Assembly (NCBI GenBank): GCA_020846275.1
Contig: JADLEG010000043.1
Location: 1-64,000 of the forward strand
Source: Alphaproteobacteria bacterium
Lineage (GTDB): Bacteria > Pseudomonadota > Alphaproteobacteria > JAEULC01
Reading direction: 5' to 3'
Length of the DNA stretch: 64,000 nt
Shown here: piece after piece, positions 40,832 through 50,814 of the stretch
Numbering within the stretch: position 1 is the first letter of the stretch
How the letters are laid out: each line of letters opens with the position of its first letter
The notes under the pieces: generated by a model
Database searches by the model: none
The model's input: only the letters and a program-made list of their open reading frames with translations
Told to the model about the DNA's origin: nothing
Translations under genes and position numbers: made by a program

Positions 40832-41964
40832 CTGGTCGTATCCATCCACTTGCCGGCGACCACCATGCCGGCGGGGAACAGGCGCTGCTTTCCGACGATC
40901 ATCTCGTCGACCACGTCGACATACTCGAAATCGCCGGCCACGAGGTCGAGCACGGAGGCATCGCCGATGCCGCCGACCTTGAGCGTGCCCAGCTCGTCGC
41001 GCAGCATCGCGCGCGCCGGGGCGCTGGTGCAGCAGCGCACGACGTCGTTCAGGCTCATCCCCAGGCACAGCATCTTCGACATGGTGACCAAGAGGTCGAA
41101 GGCCGGCCCGTCGACGCTGAGGATATGCGCGTCGCTGCTGATGATGTCGGGCGGGAAGCCGTGCGCCAGCGCCTCGCGCGCCGTGCGGAACGCGAACGAG
41201 CCGCCGCCGTGGCCGATGTCGAACAGCACGCCGCGGGCCCTTGCCTCCAGCACCTCGGCGCGCACCCGGCCGTCGCCCTGGACCGGCGCGTTGGGGACCG
41301 GCCGGAAGCAGTGCGTCAGCACGTCGCCGCGCCGGAGATGCGGCAGCACCTCGTGCCGGGCCGGCGGCAATTTGTCGAGATGCGCCATCATCGGCAAGCC
41401 GGCCGCGTCGGCGGCATCGATCGCCAGGTAGAGCGGCGTGGCGCCGGCCGGGCCGCTGGCGACCCCGCCGACGCGGACCTTCACGCCCACGATCAGGTCC
41501 TTGTGCTCGCCGGCAACGCGCACGCATTCGTTCGGCTCGAGTAGCCGCACGTCGGTCGATTCGCCGACCATCACCGGTTTCGAGAAGGCGAATATGCCGG
41601 GATAGGAGATGTTGAGATAGGCCAGGATGCGGATCGGGCTCGGCTCGATGATATGGCGGCGGAAGCCGTGGAAATTGCCGGCCCCCGCCGATCCGGCGTC
41701 GATCACCGTCGTCACGGCGCTGCGCAACGCCAGCGCCACCGGATCGATGCCCAGCGAGGTTCCGCCCCAGTAGACATGGGTGTGGATGTCGATCAGTCCC
41801 GGCGTGACGATGCGGCCCTTCACGTCGCGCACCGTCTTGGCGTCCGTCAACCCCTCGCCGATCGCGGCCACCTTGCCGCCGGCAAAGGCCACATCGGCCA
41901 GCTTGTCCATGTTCTGGCTCGGGTCGACCACCCGGCCGCCCTTGAGGATCAGATCGAAGCTCAC
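40828..41964 (-). CDS. Amidohydrolase/deacetylase family metallohydrolase
   Basis: GTG start; LILKGGRVVDPSQNMDKLADVAFAGGKVAAIGEGL...GLIDIHTHVYWGG...IGHGGGSFAF...DIISSDAHILSVDGPAFDLL. Confidence 0.88.
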   Translation of the reverse strand: MSFDLILKGGRVVDPSQNMDKLADVAFAGGKVAAIGEGLTDAKTVRDVKGRIVTPGLIDIHTHVYWGGTSLGIDPVALALRSAVTTVIDAGSAGAGNFHGFRRHIIEPSPIRILAYLNISYPGIFAFSKPVMVGESTDVRLLEPNECVRVAGEHKDLIVGVKVRVGGVASGPAGATPLYLAIDAADAAGLPMMAHLDKLPPARHEVLPHLRRGDVLTHCFRPVPNAPVQGDGRVRAEVLEARARGVLFDIGHGGGSFAFRTAREALAHGFPPDIISSDAHILSVDGPAFDLLVTMSKMLCLGMSLNDVVRCCTSAPARAMLRDELGTLKVGGIGDASVLDLVAGDFEYVDVVDEMIVGKQRLFPAGMVVAGKWMDTTS

Positions 41965-42063
41965 GCGCACCCCCCGTTTGCGTATCGGCGCCACTATCGT
42001 CCAGGTGCACCGCCCGGCGCAACGAGGCTGGCGGGCCGGCGCCGATCCGGGCTAAATGCCGCA

Positions 42064-43623
42064 ATGCGACTGCGCCTCTTTCTGTTCGCGCTCGGCATGC
42101 TCGTGACCGCATCGGCCCCGGCCGCCGAGCCCACCGTCCTGCGCGTCATGCCGCAGGGACCGTTGATCGGCCTCGACCCCGTCGCCACGCCCGGCTACCC
42201 GACGCTCGACCATGCCTACCTGGTCTACGACACGCTGTTTGCGCTCGATGCCGAGCTGCGCGCGCAGCCCCAGATGGCCGAGCGCGACGAGGTGAGCGCC
42301 GACGGCCTTGCGCATCGGATCGCGCTACGCGCCGGGCTGCGCTGGCACGACGGCGCGCCGGTCACGGCGGCGGACTGCATCGCCTCGATCCGCCGCTGGG
42401 CCGCGCGCGACGGGCTCGGCCGCGACCTGATGGACCGCGTCGCGGCGATGGAACCCGACGGCGACGGTGTGATCGCGATCAAGCTGAAACGGCCTTTCCC
42501 GCTGCTGGCCCAGGCGCTGGCGAAGCCCATGGGCATCGTGCCCTTCATGCTGCCGGCGCGGCTGGCAAGCCTGCCGGCCGACCGGCCCATCGAGGAGGCG
42601 ACCGGCTCGGGTCCCTTCCGCTTCGCGCCCGAGAAGGCGGAAGGAAACTTCCTCAAGGTCTACGAGCGCAATCCCGCCTATGTGCCGCGCCCCGAGGCGC
42701 TCAGCCTGTTCGCCGGCGGCAAGCGCGCGGCGGTCGACCGCCTGGAATGGATGTACATCCCCGCCCTGGCGATCGCCACGTTCGAGCTCTATGCCGGCAC
42801 GGTGCAGTACTGGCGCAGCCCGCCGGCCGAGGCACTGCCGCGCCTCGCCGGCAACCCTGATGTGACGATCCGCCCCAACGATGCGCTGGGCGAGACGGCG
42901 ATGCTGCGGCTCAATCATCGCAGTCCGCCGTTCGACGATCGGCGCGTGCGGCAGGCGGCGGCGCTCGCGATCGACCATCAGGCGATGGTGGCGGCGCTCG
43001 GCGGGTTGGCGATGGACGCGCGGATCTGCGTGTCGATGCTGCCCTGCGGCCTGCCCGGCGGACCCGCGGCGCTGACCGATCCGCGCCCGACGGAGGAGCG
43101 GCGCGCCGCCGCCCGCCGCCTGCTGCGCGAGGCCGGCTATGACGGCAAGCCCCTGGCCCTCCTGACCGCGCACGACCAGCCCGTCGTCGACGCCCTGGCG
43201 CGGGCCACAGCCGACCAGCTGCGCCGCGTCGGGTTCATCGTGACCATCAACGACATGCTGTGGCCCGACCTGGCGCGCCGGCGGCAATCGCCGGCATCCG
43301 TGGAGGATGGCGGCTGGAGCGCCTTCGTCACCCGCTGGCCCGCGCTCGACCTCGCTTCGCCGGCCTGGAACGAGGCCTTGCGCGCGACGGGCGAGCAGGC
43401 CTGGATCGGCTGGCCCAAGGACGATGCACTGGAGAGCCTGCGCCAGGACTGGCTCGATGCGCCCTCCACCGCGGGGGCGGAGCGAATCGAGCAGCGCGCC
43501 GCCGAAATCGTGGCCTATGTGCCGCTGGCGCAGTTCCGCCTGCCGGTCGCCTACCGCCACACCGCCATCACCGACCCGCCGCCGTTGCCGGTCATGGCGC
43601 TGTGGGGGGTCGCACGGCGCTAG
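42064..43623 (+). CDS. ABC transporter substrate-binding protein, peptide/nickel (SBP_bac_5) family
   Basis: Signal peptide; LDHAYLVYDTLFALDAELRAQPQMAERDEVSADGLAHRIALRAGLRWHDGAPVTAADCIASI...GSGPFRFAPEKAEGNFLKVYERNPAYV. Confidence 0.9.
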   Translation: MRLRLFLFALGMLVTASAPAAEPTVLRVMPQGPLIGLDPVATPGYPTLDHAYLVYDTLFALDAELRAQPQMAERDEVSADGLAHRIALRAGLRWHDGAPVTAADCIASIRRWAARDGLGRDLMDRVAAMEPDGDGVIAIKLKRPFPLLAQALAKPMGIVPFMLPARLASLPADRPIEEATGSGPFRFAPEKAEGNFLKVYERNPAYVPRPEALSLFAGGKRAAVDRLEWMYIPALAIATFELYAGTVQYWRSPPAEALPRLAGNPDVTIRPNDALGETAMLRLNHRSPPFDDRRVRQAAALAIDHQAMVAALGGLAMDARICVSMLPCGLPGGPAALTDPRPTEERRAAARRLLREAGYDGKPLALLTAHDQPVVDALARATADQLRRVGFIVTINDMLWPDLARRRQSPASVEDGGWSAFVTRWPALDLASPAWNEALRATGEQAWIGWPKDDALESLRQDWLDAPSTAGAERIEQRAAEIVAYVPLAQFRLPVAYRHTAITDPPPLPVMALWGVARR

Positions 43624-43646
43624 GCAAACAGCACAAGGACATCGAC

Positions 43647-44846
43647 GTGACCGCACCGCGCCATTTCCACAACCCGCAATCCTCGCCCGCGCGACGCTAC
43701 GGCCCGGCCGAAAGCGCCGTGCTGGACCGCGCCGGCATGGCGGCCGCCCGTCACGACCTCGAGGCCTGGCCGGGCTATGCCCCGACGCCGCTTCTCGACC
43801 TGGCGCAGGCGGCGCACCGGCTGGGCGTCGGCCGCATCTGGTACAAGGACGAGGCGCATCGTTTCGGGCTCAACAGCTTCAAGGCGATGGGCGCACCCTA
43901 TGCCGTGCTGCGCTTCCTGCGCGGGATCATCGCGAAACGCGGCGGCGCCATCGACGCGACGGTCGGCGACATCGCCGCCGGAAAATACCGCGACGCCACG
44001 CGCGACGTCGTCGTCACCAGTGCGACCGACGGCAACCATGGCCGCGCCGTCGCCTGGGGCGCCGAGGTGCTGGGCTGCCGCGCCGTGATCTACATCCACG
44101 AGCATGTGAGCCCGGGACGCGAGCAGGCGATTGCCCGCTACGGCGCGGAGGTGCGGCGCGTAAAGGGGAACTACGACGAATCCGTCCGGCGTTGCGCCGC
44201 CGATGCCAAGGCGAACAACTGGCAGGTGATCTCCGACACCTCCTATGACGGCTACATGGCGATCCCGCGCGACGTGATGCACGGCTACATGGCGCTGGCC
44301 GAGGAAGCGGCGAACCAGCTACCGGAAGGCGCCGTGCCGACCCATGCGCTGATCCAGGCCGGCGTCGGCGGGCTCGCCGCCGCGTTCTGCGCCGCGTTTT
44401 GGCTGCGCTGGGGCGAGCAGCGGCCGCGCTTCGTGGTGGTCGAGCCGGACAAGGCGGATTGCTGCTACCGTTCGGCCGTCGCCGGCAAGCCAACCACAAC
44501 GCCCGGCGATCTCGACACGGTGATGGCCGGGCTGGCCGCGGGCGAGATATCGCCGCTCGCCTGGACCGTGCTGAAGGCGGGCGCGGACGATTTCGTCACG
44601 CTGGACGACGAATACGCGTCGCGCGCCATGCGCCTGCTGGCGGAAACGAAGCCGGCCGTGGTGGCGGGCGAATCCGGCGCCGCCGGCATCGCCTGCCTGA
44701 TCGCCGCGCAGGAGCATCCCGCCCTAGCACGCGCGCTCGGCCTGGATGGCTCCAGCCGCGTGATGCTGGTCGGCAGCGAGGGCGCCACGGATCCCGAACT
44801 CTATTTCAAGCTGGTGGGAAGGAAGCCGCAGGACGTGGCGCGCTGA
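43647..44846 (+). CDS. dpaL: Diaminopropionate ammonia-lyase
   Basis: GTG start; YKDEAHRFGLNSFKAMGAPYAV (PLP Lys), VVVTSATDGNHGRAVAWGAEVLGCRAVIYIHEHVSPGREQAIARYGAEV, WQVISDTSYDGYMAIPRDVMHGYMAL. Confidence 0.9.
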   Translation: MTAPRHFHNPQSSPARRYGPAESAVLDRAGMAAARHDLEAWPGYAPTPLLDLAQAAHRLGVGRIWYKDEAHRFGLNSFKAMGAPYAVLRFLRGIIAKRGGAIDATVGDIAAGKYRDATRDVVVTSATDGNHGRAVAWGAEVLGCRAVIYIHEHVSPGREQAIARYGAEVRRVKGNYDESVRRCAADAKANNWQVISDTSYDGYMAIPRDVMHGYMALAEEAANQLPEGAVPTHALIQAGVGGLAAAFCAAFWLRWGEQRPRFVVVEPDKADCCYRSAVAGKPTTTPGDLDTVMAGLAAGEISPLAWTVLKAGADDFVTLDDEYASRAMRLLAETKPAVVAGESGAAGIACLIAAQEHPALARALGLDGSSRVMLVGSEGATDPELYFKLVGRKPQDVAR

Positions 44847-44860
44847 AGACCGCGTTCGCG

Positions 44861-44925
44861 TCCTTCGACAGGCTCAGGACGAGGTGAAACAAGCGTCCTC
44901 ATCCTGAGCTTCTCGAAGGATGAGG
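44861..44925. repeat. Extragenic palindromic element
   Basis: TCCTTCGACAGGCTCAGGACGAGG ... CCTCATCCTGAGCTTCTCGAAGGATGAGG: imperfect arms, between dpaL and the convergent epimerase gene. Confidence 0.85.
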
Positions 44926-44935
44926 CCCCGCGGCG

Positions 44936-46015
44936 CTAAGCCGCCTGCTCCTTGGCGTGGCGCTCGCGCATCGCGGCGTGGATTTCGCGCAGCGTCGCCT
45001 CGATGTCCATGCGCGGCTGCCAGCCCGGATAGTGCGTCTGGAACTTGCGCAGGTCGGACACGTACCAGATGTGGTCGCCGACGCGGTTCTTGGACTCGTA
45101 GCTCCACTGCATCGGCCGGCCGGCGATCGCCTCGCAGAGCCGGATCGCCTCGATCATCGAGCAGTTGGCGTAGACGCCGCCGCCCATGTTGTAGACCTCG
45201 CCCGCGCGCGGCGCGTCGACGAAGGCCTGGAAGGCCGCCAGCAGATCGCGGCTATGGATGTTGTCGCGCACCTGCTTGCCCTTGTAGCCGAGCACCGTAT
45301 AGGGCTGGCCGATCACCGCGCATTTCATCAGGTAGGCCAGGAAGCCGTGCAACGCCGCGCCGGAATGGTTGGGGCCCGTCAGGCACCCCCCGCGGAAGAC
45401 GCCGGTTTTGAGGCCGAAATACCGGCCGTATTCCTGCACCATCACGTCGGCCGCCACCTTGGACGCGCCGAACACGCTGTGGGTGCACTGGTCGATCGAC
45501 ATGGTCTCGTCGATCCCCTGGGCGCAGCCGTGCGCGGGATCGACCGTCCAGCGCGTCTCGGTCTCGACCAGAGGCAGGTGGTTCGGCCGGTCGCCATAGA
45601 CCTTGTTGGTCGAGCAGAAGATGAAAACGCTGTCCCCGGCATGGCGGCGCGTCGCCTCGAGCAGGTTCAGCGTGCCGCCGGCGTTGATCGCGAAGTCGGT
45701 CGCCGGCTCCTGCGCCGCCCAGTCATGCGACGGCTGTGCCGCGGCGTGCACGACGAGGGCGGTGGCGCCGGCGTAGCGGGCGAACAGCGCGTCGATCGCC
45801 GATGCGCTGCGGATATCGATATCCGCATGGCGGTAGCGGCGGCCCAGCTCGGTTTCGAGCTGCCGGCGCTGCCACTGGGTCGACGCCTCCGCGCCAAAGA
45901 AATGCCGGCGCATGTCGTTGTCGACGCCGACCACGTCCATGCCCCGCGCCGCGAAATGCCGCGCGGCTTCCGAGCCGACCAGCCCGCCCGAACCGGTGAT
46001 GATGGCGACCGCCAT
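44936..46015 (-). CDS. NAD-dependent epimerase/dehydratase, CDP-paratose 2-epimerase-like
   Basis: [37 protein letters not shown]...[24 protein letters not shown]...[53 protein letters not shown]. Confidence 0.85.
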   Translation of the reverse strand: MAVAIITGSGGLVGSEAARHFAARGMDVVGVDNDMRRHFFGAEASTQWQRRQLETELGRRYRHADIDIRSASAIDALFARYAGATALVVHAAAQPSHDWAAQEPATDFAINAGGTLNLLEATRRHAGDSVFIFCSTNKVYGDRPNHLPLVETETRWTVDPAHGCAQGIDETMSIDQCTHSVFGASKVAADVMVQEYGRYFGLKTGVFRGGCLTGPNHSGAALHGFLAYLMKCAVIGQPYTVLGYKGKQVRDNIHSRDLLAAFQAFVDAPRAGEVYNMGGGVYANCSMIEAIRLCEAIAGRPMQWSYESKNRVGDHIWYVSDLRKFQTHYPGWQPRMDIEATLREIHAAMRERHAKEQAA

Positions 46016-46069
46016 GAGAACAGACTCCGACGCCCTGCCCTGTCCCCCGCGAAGCTTGCCCGGTCAGGG

Positions 46070-46084
46070 TTAACGAACAATTAG
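46070..46084. promoter_or_regulatory. Near-match CtrA box (TTAA-N7-TTAG)
   Basis: TTAACGAACAATTAG in the divergent intergenic region. Confidence 0.3.
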
Positions 46085-46173
46085 CCGACGCCGGTCAGAC
46101 TCCAGCCGACGACGGTCGTTTCCGAGGGACCCGCCAAGGGCAAGGCGGGGGAAAAGGCCGCGGAGGGACGACC

Positions 46174-48027
46174 TTGGCAGAACCCACCCCGGAATCGATC
46201 TTCCTGGCCCAGCGCCGGCCGTTGCTGCGCCTGGCGCAGGCCTGGCTGCGCGGCGCGAACGACCAGACGCTCGGCCTGGTGCGCGACTATCGCCGCTTCT
46301 TCGCCGAACTGCTGGTGTCCATGCCCGAGCATGCGCTGCTCGCCGCCATGACGGCACCGGCCGGCGACATCCTGCGCAGCTGGATCGAGGCGGAGCTGCC
46401 CGAACTGCCGCCCGACGGCCGCGACCGGCCGATCCTGGATGCGATCGGCGCGCGCCTGCGGGCCAATGCCGGCGATCTGCGCGCCCATCTGGCCGCCGCC
46501 GGTTATCTGCACGCCTTCGCCCTCGAACCCGCGCCTGCGATCGCCGCCGCGCCACCACGCGCGCTGCCCATGCTGATGCGCTACTGGCTGCGCACGCCGC
46601 GCCTGTTCCGCACACCGAACGACGCGCGGCGCTATCACGCCTATCTGCTGGCGATGCTCGACGCGACCGGCGCCCTTGCCGATGCCGCGCGCGGCGCGGT
46701 CGAGACCCACGCCATCCTCGAAGCGGCGCTCGGGCCGCTCGACATCCAGATGGCCTTCCACGACGACGGCAACCTGCGTCCGCTGCTGGAGAAGCGCGGC
46801 CGATTGCTGGAGCGCGCCATCGACCTGACCGGCCTCGCCCGCCGCCTCGACCGGCCCGCGCTGCAAGCCGGCGGCCGTCGCCTGCGTGTCGGCTTCCTGG
46901 TCCGCAACATGGACCCGCGCACCGAGAGCTTCATCGTGCTCGCCCATGCCGAGGGCCTGGACAAGCGCCGCTTCGAGACGGTGCTCTACACCCAGCGTCC
47001 GGCCGAGGGCGCCTTCTCCGCCGCCGTCAACCAGCGCTTCGGAAAGGTGGTCGTGCTGGACAGCGACCCCGCCCGCGCCGTCGACCAACTGCGCGACGAG
47101 ACCCTCGACATCGCGGTCCTCGGCAACATCGTGTGCTTCGACAATCGCGGCCTCGGCCGCGTCGCCGCCTGCCGCGTGGCGCCGGTGCAGCTCGCGCTGG
47201 CGGCGATCCAGCCCTCCACCACCGGCTTCGACAGCGTGGATGCCTTCGTCTCGGCGCGATCGACCGAGCCGGACGACGCCCAGGACCAGTACACCGAACG
47301 CCTGGCGCTGATCGACGCGACGTTCAACGTGTTCAGCTACGCCAATGCCGGCCGCGCGCCGGCGCCGGGCGGCACGCGCAAGGCCCAGGGCCTGCCGCCG
47401 CGCGGCACGCTGTTCCTCGGCGGCGCCAGCATGCCGAAGCTGCAGCCCGCGCTGACGCGGACCTGGATGCGCATCCTGGCGCGGATCCCCGACGCGGTGC
47501 TGGCGCTCTATCCCTTCAACCCCAACTGGTGGCCGTCCTATCCCCACTATGCGCTGCGCCAGCGCCTGGCCGCGGAGGCCGCGGAGGCCGGTGTCGATCC
47601 CGCGCGCGTGCGCCTGCTGGCGTCGATGAGCATGGGCGAACTGATCCAGCTCGCCGGCGAGGCCGACGTGTTCCTCGACAGCTTCCCCTATTCCGGCAAT
47701 GCCTCGCTGATGGAGCCGCTGGCCGCCGGGTGCCCGGTCGTCGCGCTCGAAGGCGCATCGCAGCGCGCGCTGCAGGGAGCGTCGACCTTGCGCGCCATCG
47801 GCCTCGACGCCTTCGTGGCGTCCGACATCGAGCAGTATGTCGACCTGGCCGCTCGGCTTGCCGGCAATACCGCGCTGCGCAAGGAAACCTCGGCACGAAT
47901 CCGGGCCGCGATGCAGAAGGCCCCGTTCTTCGACAGCCGCAGCTTCGGCGCCGCGTTCGGCGCGCTGCTGGAGCGGCTGCATGCCGAAGCCGCCGCGCCG
48001 GCCATGCCCGAAAGGGCGATCGCATGA
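46174..48027 (+). CDS. O-linked GlcNAc transferase/SPINDLY-like glycosyltransferase (GT41-type)
   Basis: TTG start; APVQLALAAIQPSTTGFDSVDAFVS, YTERLALIDATFNVF, FLGGASMPKLQPALTRTWMRILARIPDAVLALYPF, ADVFLDSFPYSGNASLMEPLAAGCPVVALEG align by eye with OGT C-terminal motifs. Confidence 0.75.
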   Translation: MAEPTPESIFLAQRRPLLRLAQAWLRGANDQTLGLVRDYRRFFAELLVSMPEHALLAAMTAPAGDILRSWIEAELPELPPDGRDRPILDAIGARLRANAGDLRAHLAAAGYLHAFALEPAPAIAAAPPRALPMLMRYWLRTPRLFRTPNDARRYHAYLLAMLDATGALADAARGAVETHAILEAALGPLDIQMAFHDDGNLRPLLEKRGRLLERAIDLTGLARRLDRPALQAGGRRLRVGFLVRNMDPRTESFIVLAHAEGLDKRRFETVLYTQRPAEGAFSAAVNQRFGKVVVLDSDPARAVDQLRDETLDIAVLGNIVCFDNRGLGRVAACRVAPVQLALAAIQPSTTGFDSVDAFVSARSTEPDDAQDQYTERLALIDATFNVFSYANAGRAPAPGGTRKAQGLPPRGTLFLGGASMPKLQPALTRTWMRILARIPDAVLALYPFNPNWWPSYPHYALRQRLAAEAAEAGVDPARVRLLASMSMGELIQLAGEADVFLDSFPYSGNASLMEPLAAGCPVVALEGASQRALQGASTLRAIGLDAFVASDIEQYVDLAARLAGNTALRKETSARIRAAMQKAPFFDSRSFGAAFGALLERLHAEAAAPAMPERAIA

Positions 48028-50780
48028 TCTCGCTCGTGCTCTACGGCCGCAACGACAACTACGGCTACAACCTGCACAAGCGGGCCGCGATCAGCATGAA
48101 CTGCATGGCCGAGCTGCTCGACGATCCCGAGGACGAGATCCTGTTCGTCGACTACAACACGCCCGACGACATGCCGACCTTCGTCGAGGCGATCGTCGAC
48201 ACGCTGACCGATCGCGCCCGCAACATGATCCGCGTGCTGCGCGTCCGCCCCTCGGTCCACGAGCGTTGGCGCGGCAAGACGCACCTGAACGCGCTGGAGC
48301 CGCAGGCCCGCAATATCGCCATCCGCCGCAGCAATCCGAAGAACCGCTGGATCCTGTCGACCAATACCGACATGGTGTTCGTGATGCGCGACGGGACCAG
48401 GTCGCTCTCCGCGGCGGTCAAGGACCTGCCGCGCGGCTACTACGGCATTCCGCGGTTCGAGATGCCCGAATTGCTGTGGGAATCGCTCGACCGCAAGGAC
48501 CCGCCGGCGGTGATCGACGCCTTCGCGCGCTGGGGGACGGCGCTGCACCTCGACGAGGTGGTGCATTCGCACAAGTCGATCCTCTACGACGCGCCGGGCG
48601 ATTTCCAGCTCGTGCCGCGCGCCGACCTCGTCAAGATCCACGGCTTCAGCGAGGCGATGCTGCGCGGGTGGCACGTCGACAGCAACCTGGCCAAGCGCTG
48701 CCTGCTGCTCTACGGCGAGACCAGAAGCTTGTTCCACAAGGTCGCGGGCTATCATTGCGACCACACCAAGGTGGTCACGCCGATGCATGGCCACGACCGC
48801 CAGCAAAACGACATGGTCGAGCATATCAGCGAGGTGCGCCGGCCCGAGATGCCGCAGCAGGCCACGACCTGGGGCGCACCGGACGCCACGATCGAGGAGA
48901 TCCGGGTGCCGCCCGGCCGCGACATCGGCTTCGCCGCCGCGCTGGCCCCGATCCTCGGCCCTATGCCGAACCCCGTCTACGAGGCTACTTACACCGAGAA
49001 AACCTGGAATCAGGTCACCTATCCCGCGCGCCACGTCATCCCCTACCTGGCCGACCAGATTGCGACCTTCCCGCGCGACATCGACCTGGGCTACGCGGGC
49101 CTGAACGACACGACCCGCGCGCTCCTGGCCGAGACCTGGCGCGCGCTCGGCTTCACCGGGCGGCTGTTGGTCCATCGCGACACGGCGGGCGTCAAGCCGG
49201 GTTGCGAGCCGGCGCCGGACAGCGACGCGCCCTTCGTCGTCGCCGACCTCGACTACATCGTCGAGCATGCGGCGCTGTTCATCCTCGACCTGGGGGTCGA
49301 GGACGGGCCGGGCTGGAAGAACAAGATCTTCAGCCTGGAGTACAATCCCAAGACCAAGCCGCTGCTGCCCTTCGTCAAGGCGGTCCAGGCCGCGGGATTC
49401 AAGATCGCGGCGGCTGAACGCCGGCGAATGGCCGAGCGCCGGCCGGCACGCCGCATCGTCCTGGTCAATACGATCGCGACGGAACTGCTGGGCCAGGTCG
49501 ATACGATCATCGGCCAGACGATCACGCCCTACTGCACGCATGTGCGCCACGGCACCGTCAAGCCCGACACGATCGACGTGATGCGCCAGCGCCGGGCCGA
49601 TGCGGACCGGATGGAGCGATCGGCGGCCACGCACCTGATGACCGAGTCGGAGAAATGGCTGCCCGTCGACATGCTGGACCAGGCCGAGCCGCATCTGCTG
49701 TTGAACGAAGCCCAGCGCGCGAAAGTCGCCGAGGAAGCGCCCAAGCGGAAACCGAAGGACGCGTGGCACGACATCGCGATCCTGTCCTTGACCAAGCTGA
49801 CCGGCGATTTCGATCAGCGGCTCGCGGACTTCCTGGCACTCGACCCCGAGAACCCGCAACCCTTTGTCGCGCACCTTGCGCTGCTGCGCTTCGCAGCCGC
49901 CGAAGTGATGTCGCGGCCCTGGCCCGCGCAATCGGCCGAGGCGATCCTTCACGCCTGCAAGGGCTTTCTCGAGCATGCCGGCCGGATGCCGAACGAGGCG
50001 GTCGGCCAGGCGGTCAGCACGATGCTCGCGCTCTGCCGGGGCGCAGCAGGCGAGACCCTGGGCGCGCTCGCGGACCTTGTGGTCACCCATGGTGAAGAAC
50101 GGTTGGCCGGCGGCAACGCCGATCCGTTCGGCGCATGGCTCGCGCTCTGCATCGCGGACTTCGCCATTGCCCGCGCGCCCCGGCGAAGCGACGAGCGGTC
50201 GCTAGCCGAGCTGCGGGCGCGCCTCGTGCTGCCGGCGCTGCGACGGATCCTGCAGCCGGCACCGTCGATGCGCGCGCCGGGCGAAGGCATGCGCATCGCC
50301 GTCCTTGCGACCGCGCCCTTCGCCTGCTCGATCGACCCGGCCGCCGAGCGGCTCGCCGAGGTGTTGGCGACCATCGCCGCATCCGGCGCCACGCAACCGA
50401 AGGTTCGCGTGTTTCCGCTGCACATGCCGGACTCCGCCTTCTTGGCGCAGGCGCGGCGCCTGGGGGTCGACGTCGCCGAAGCGCCCGACCAGGGCGGTCT
50501 CACCGCAAGTCTGGTCGCCCGGCGCTTCGAGGTTCTGCGCGAGGCTGTCCTCGCGTGGTCGCCGCGCTTGTCTCTCTGCGTCGGCGAGAGCGCGCTGGCG
50601 CTGGCCCCGCTCGCACTCGGCACGGCGCCGGTCCAGGGCGCCTACGGCACCCGGCTGGCGGACGCCGACCTGCCGGGAATCCAGTTCCTGCCCGACCGGG
50701 CGGCGCTGGCCGCAATGATCCTCGCCGCCAGCGCCGTCCCGCCCGCCAAGGGCGGCGCGGTCGGCGTCGCCGCGCGCTGA
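48024..50780 (+). CDS. 918-aa protein with N-terminal GT-A-like (GT2-type) domain and uncharacterised C-terminal half
   Basis: MISLVLYGRNDNYGYNLHKRAAISMNCMAELLDDPEDEILFVDYNTPDD...RNIAIRRSNPKNRWILSTNTDMVF; ATG overlaps the upstream stop (ATGA). Confidence 0.65.
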   Translation: MISLVLYGRNDNYGYNLHKRAAISMNCMAELLDDPEDEILFVDYNTPDDMPTFVEAIVDTLTDRARNMIRVLRVRPSVHERWRGKTHLNALEPQARNIAIRRSNPKNRWILSTNTDMVFVMRDGTRSLSAAVKDLPRGYYGIPRFEMPELLWESLDRKDPPAVIDAFARWGTALHLDEVVHSHKSILYDAPGDFQLVPRADLVKIHGFSEAMLRGWHVDSNLAKRCLLLYGETRSLFHKVAGYHCDHTKVVTPMHGHDRQQNDMVEHISEVRRPEMPQQATTWGAPDATIEEIRVPPGRDIGFAAALAPILGPMPNPVYEATYTEKTWNQVTYPARHVIPYLADQIATFPRDIDLGYAGLNDTTRALLAETWRALGFTGRLLVHRDTAGVKPGCEPAPDSDAPFVVADLDYIVEHAALFILDLGVEDGPGWKNKIFSLEYNPKTKPLLPFVKAVQAAGFKIAAAERRRMAERRPARRIVLVNTIATELLGQVDTIIGQTITPYCTHVRHGTVKPDTIDVMRQRRADADRMERSAATHLMTESEKWLPVDMLDQAEPHLLLNEAQRAKVAEEAPKRKPKDAWHDIAILSLTKLTGDFDQRLADFLALDPENPQPFVAHLALLRFAAAEVMSRPWPAQSAEAILHACKGFLEHAGRMPNEAVGQAVSTMLALCRGAAGETLGALADLVVTHGEERLAGGNADPFGAWLALCIADFAIARAPRRSDERSLAELRARLVLPALRRILQPAPSMRAPGEGMRIAVLATAPFACSIDPAAERLAEVLATIAASGATQPKVRVFPLHMPDSAFLAQARRLGVDVAEAPDQGGLTASLVARRFEVLREAVLAWSPRLSLCVGESALALAPLALGTAPVQGAYGTRLADADLPGIQFLPDRAALAAMILAASAVPPAKGGAVGVAAR

Positions 50781-50814
50781 CGGAGTCCGGGGCGCTTCCA
50801 CCGCACCCGGTTTC

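Noticed and set aside
46081-47982. 633-aa minus-strand ORF opposite the OGT-like gene
   Set aside because: His/Gln/Arg-rich shadow translation; the plus strand has coherent GT41 motifs.
47688-50090. 800-aa minus-strand ORF opposite the 918-aa protein
   Set aside because: Low-complexity antisense translation; the plus frame has the GT-A-like motifs and translational coupling.
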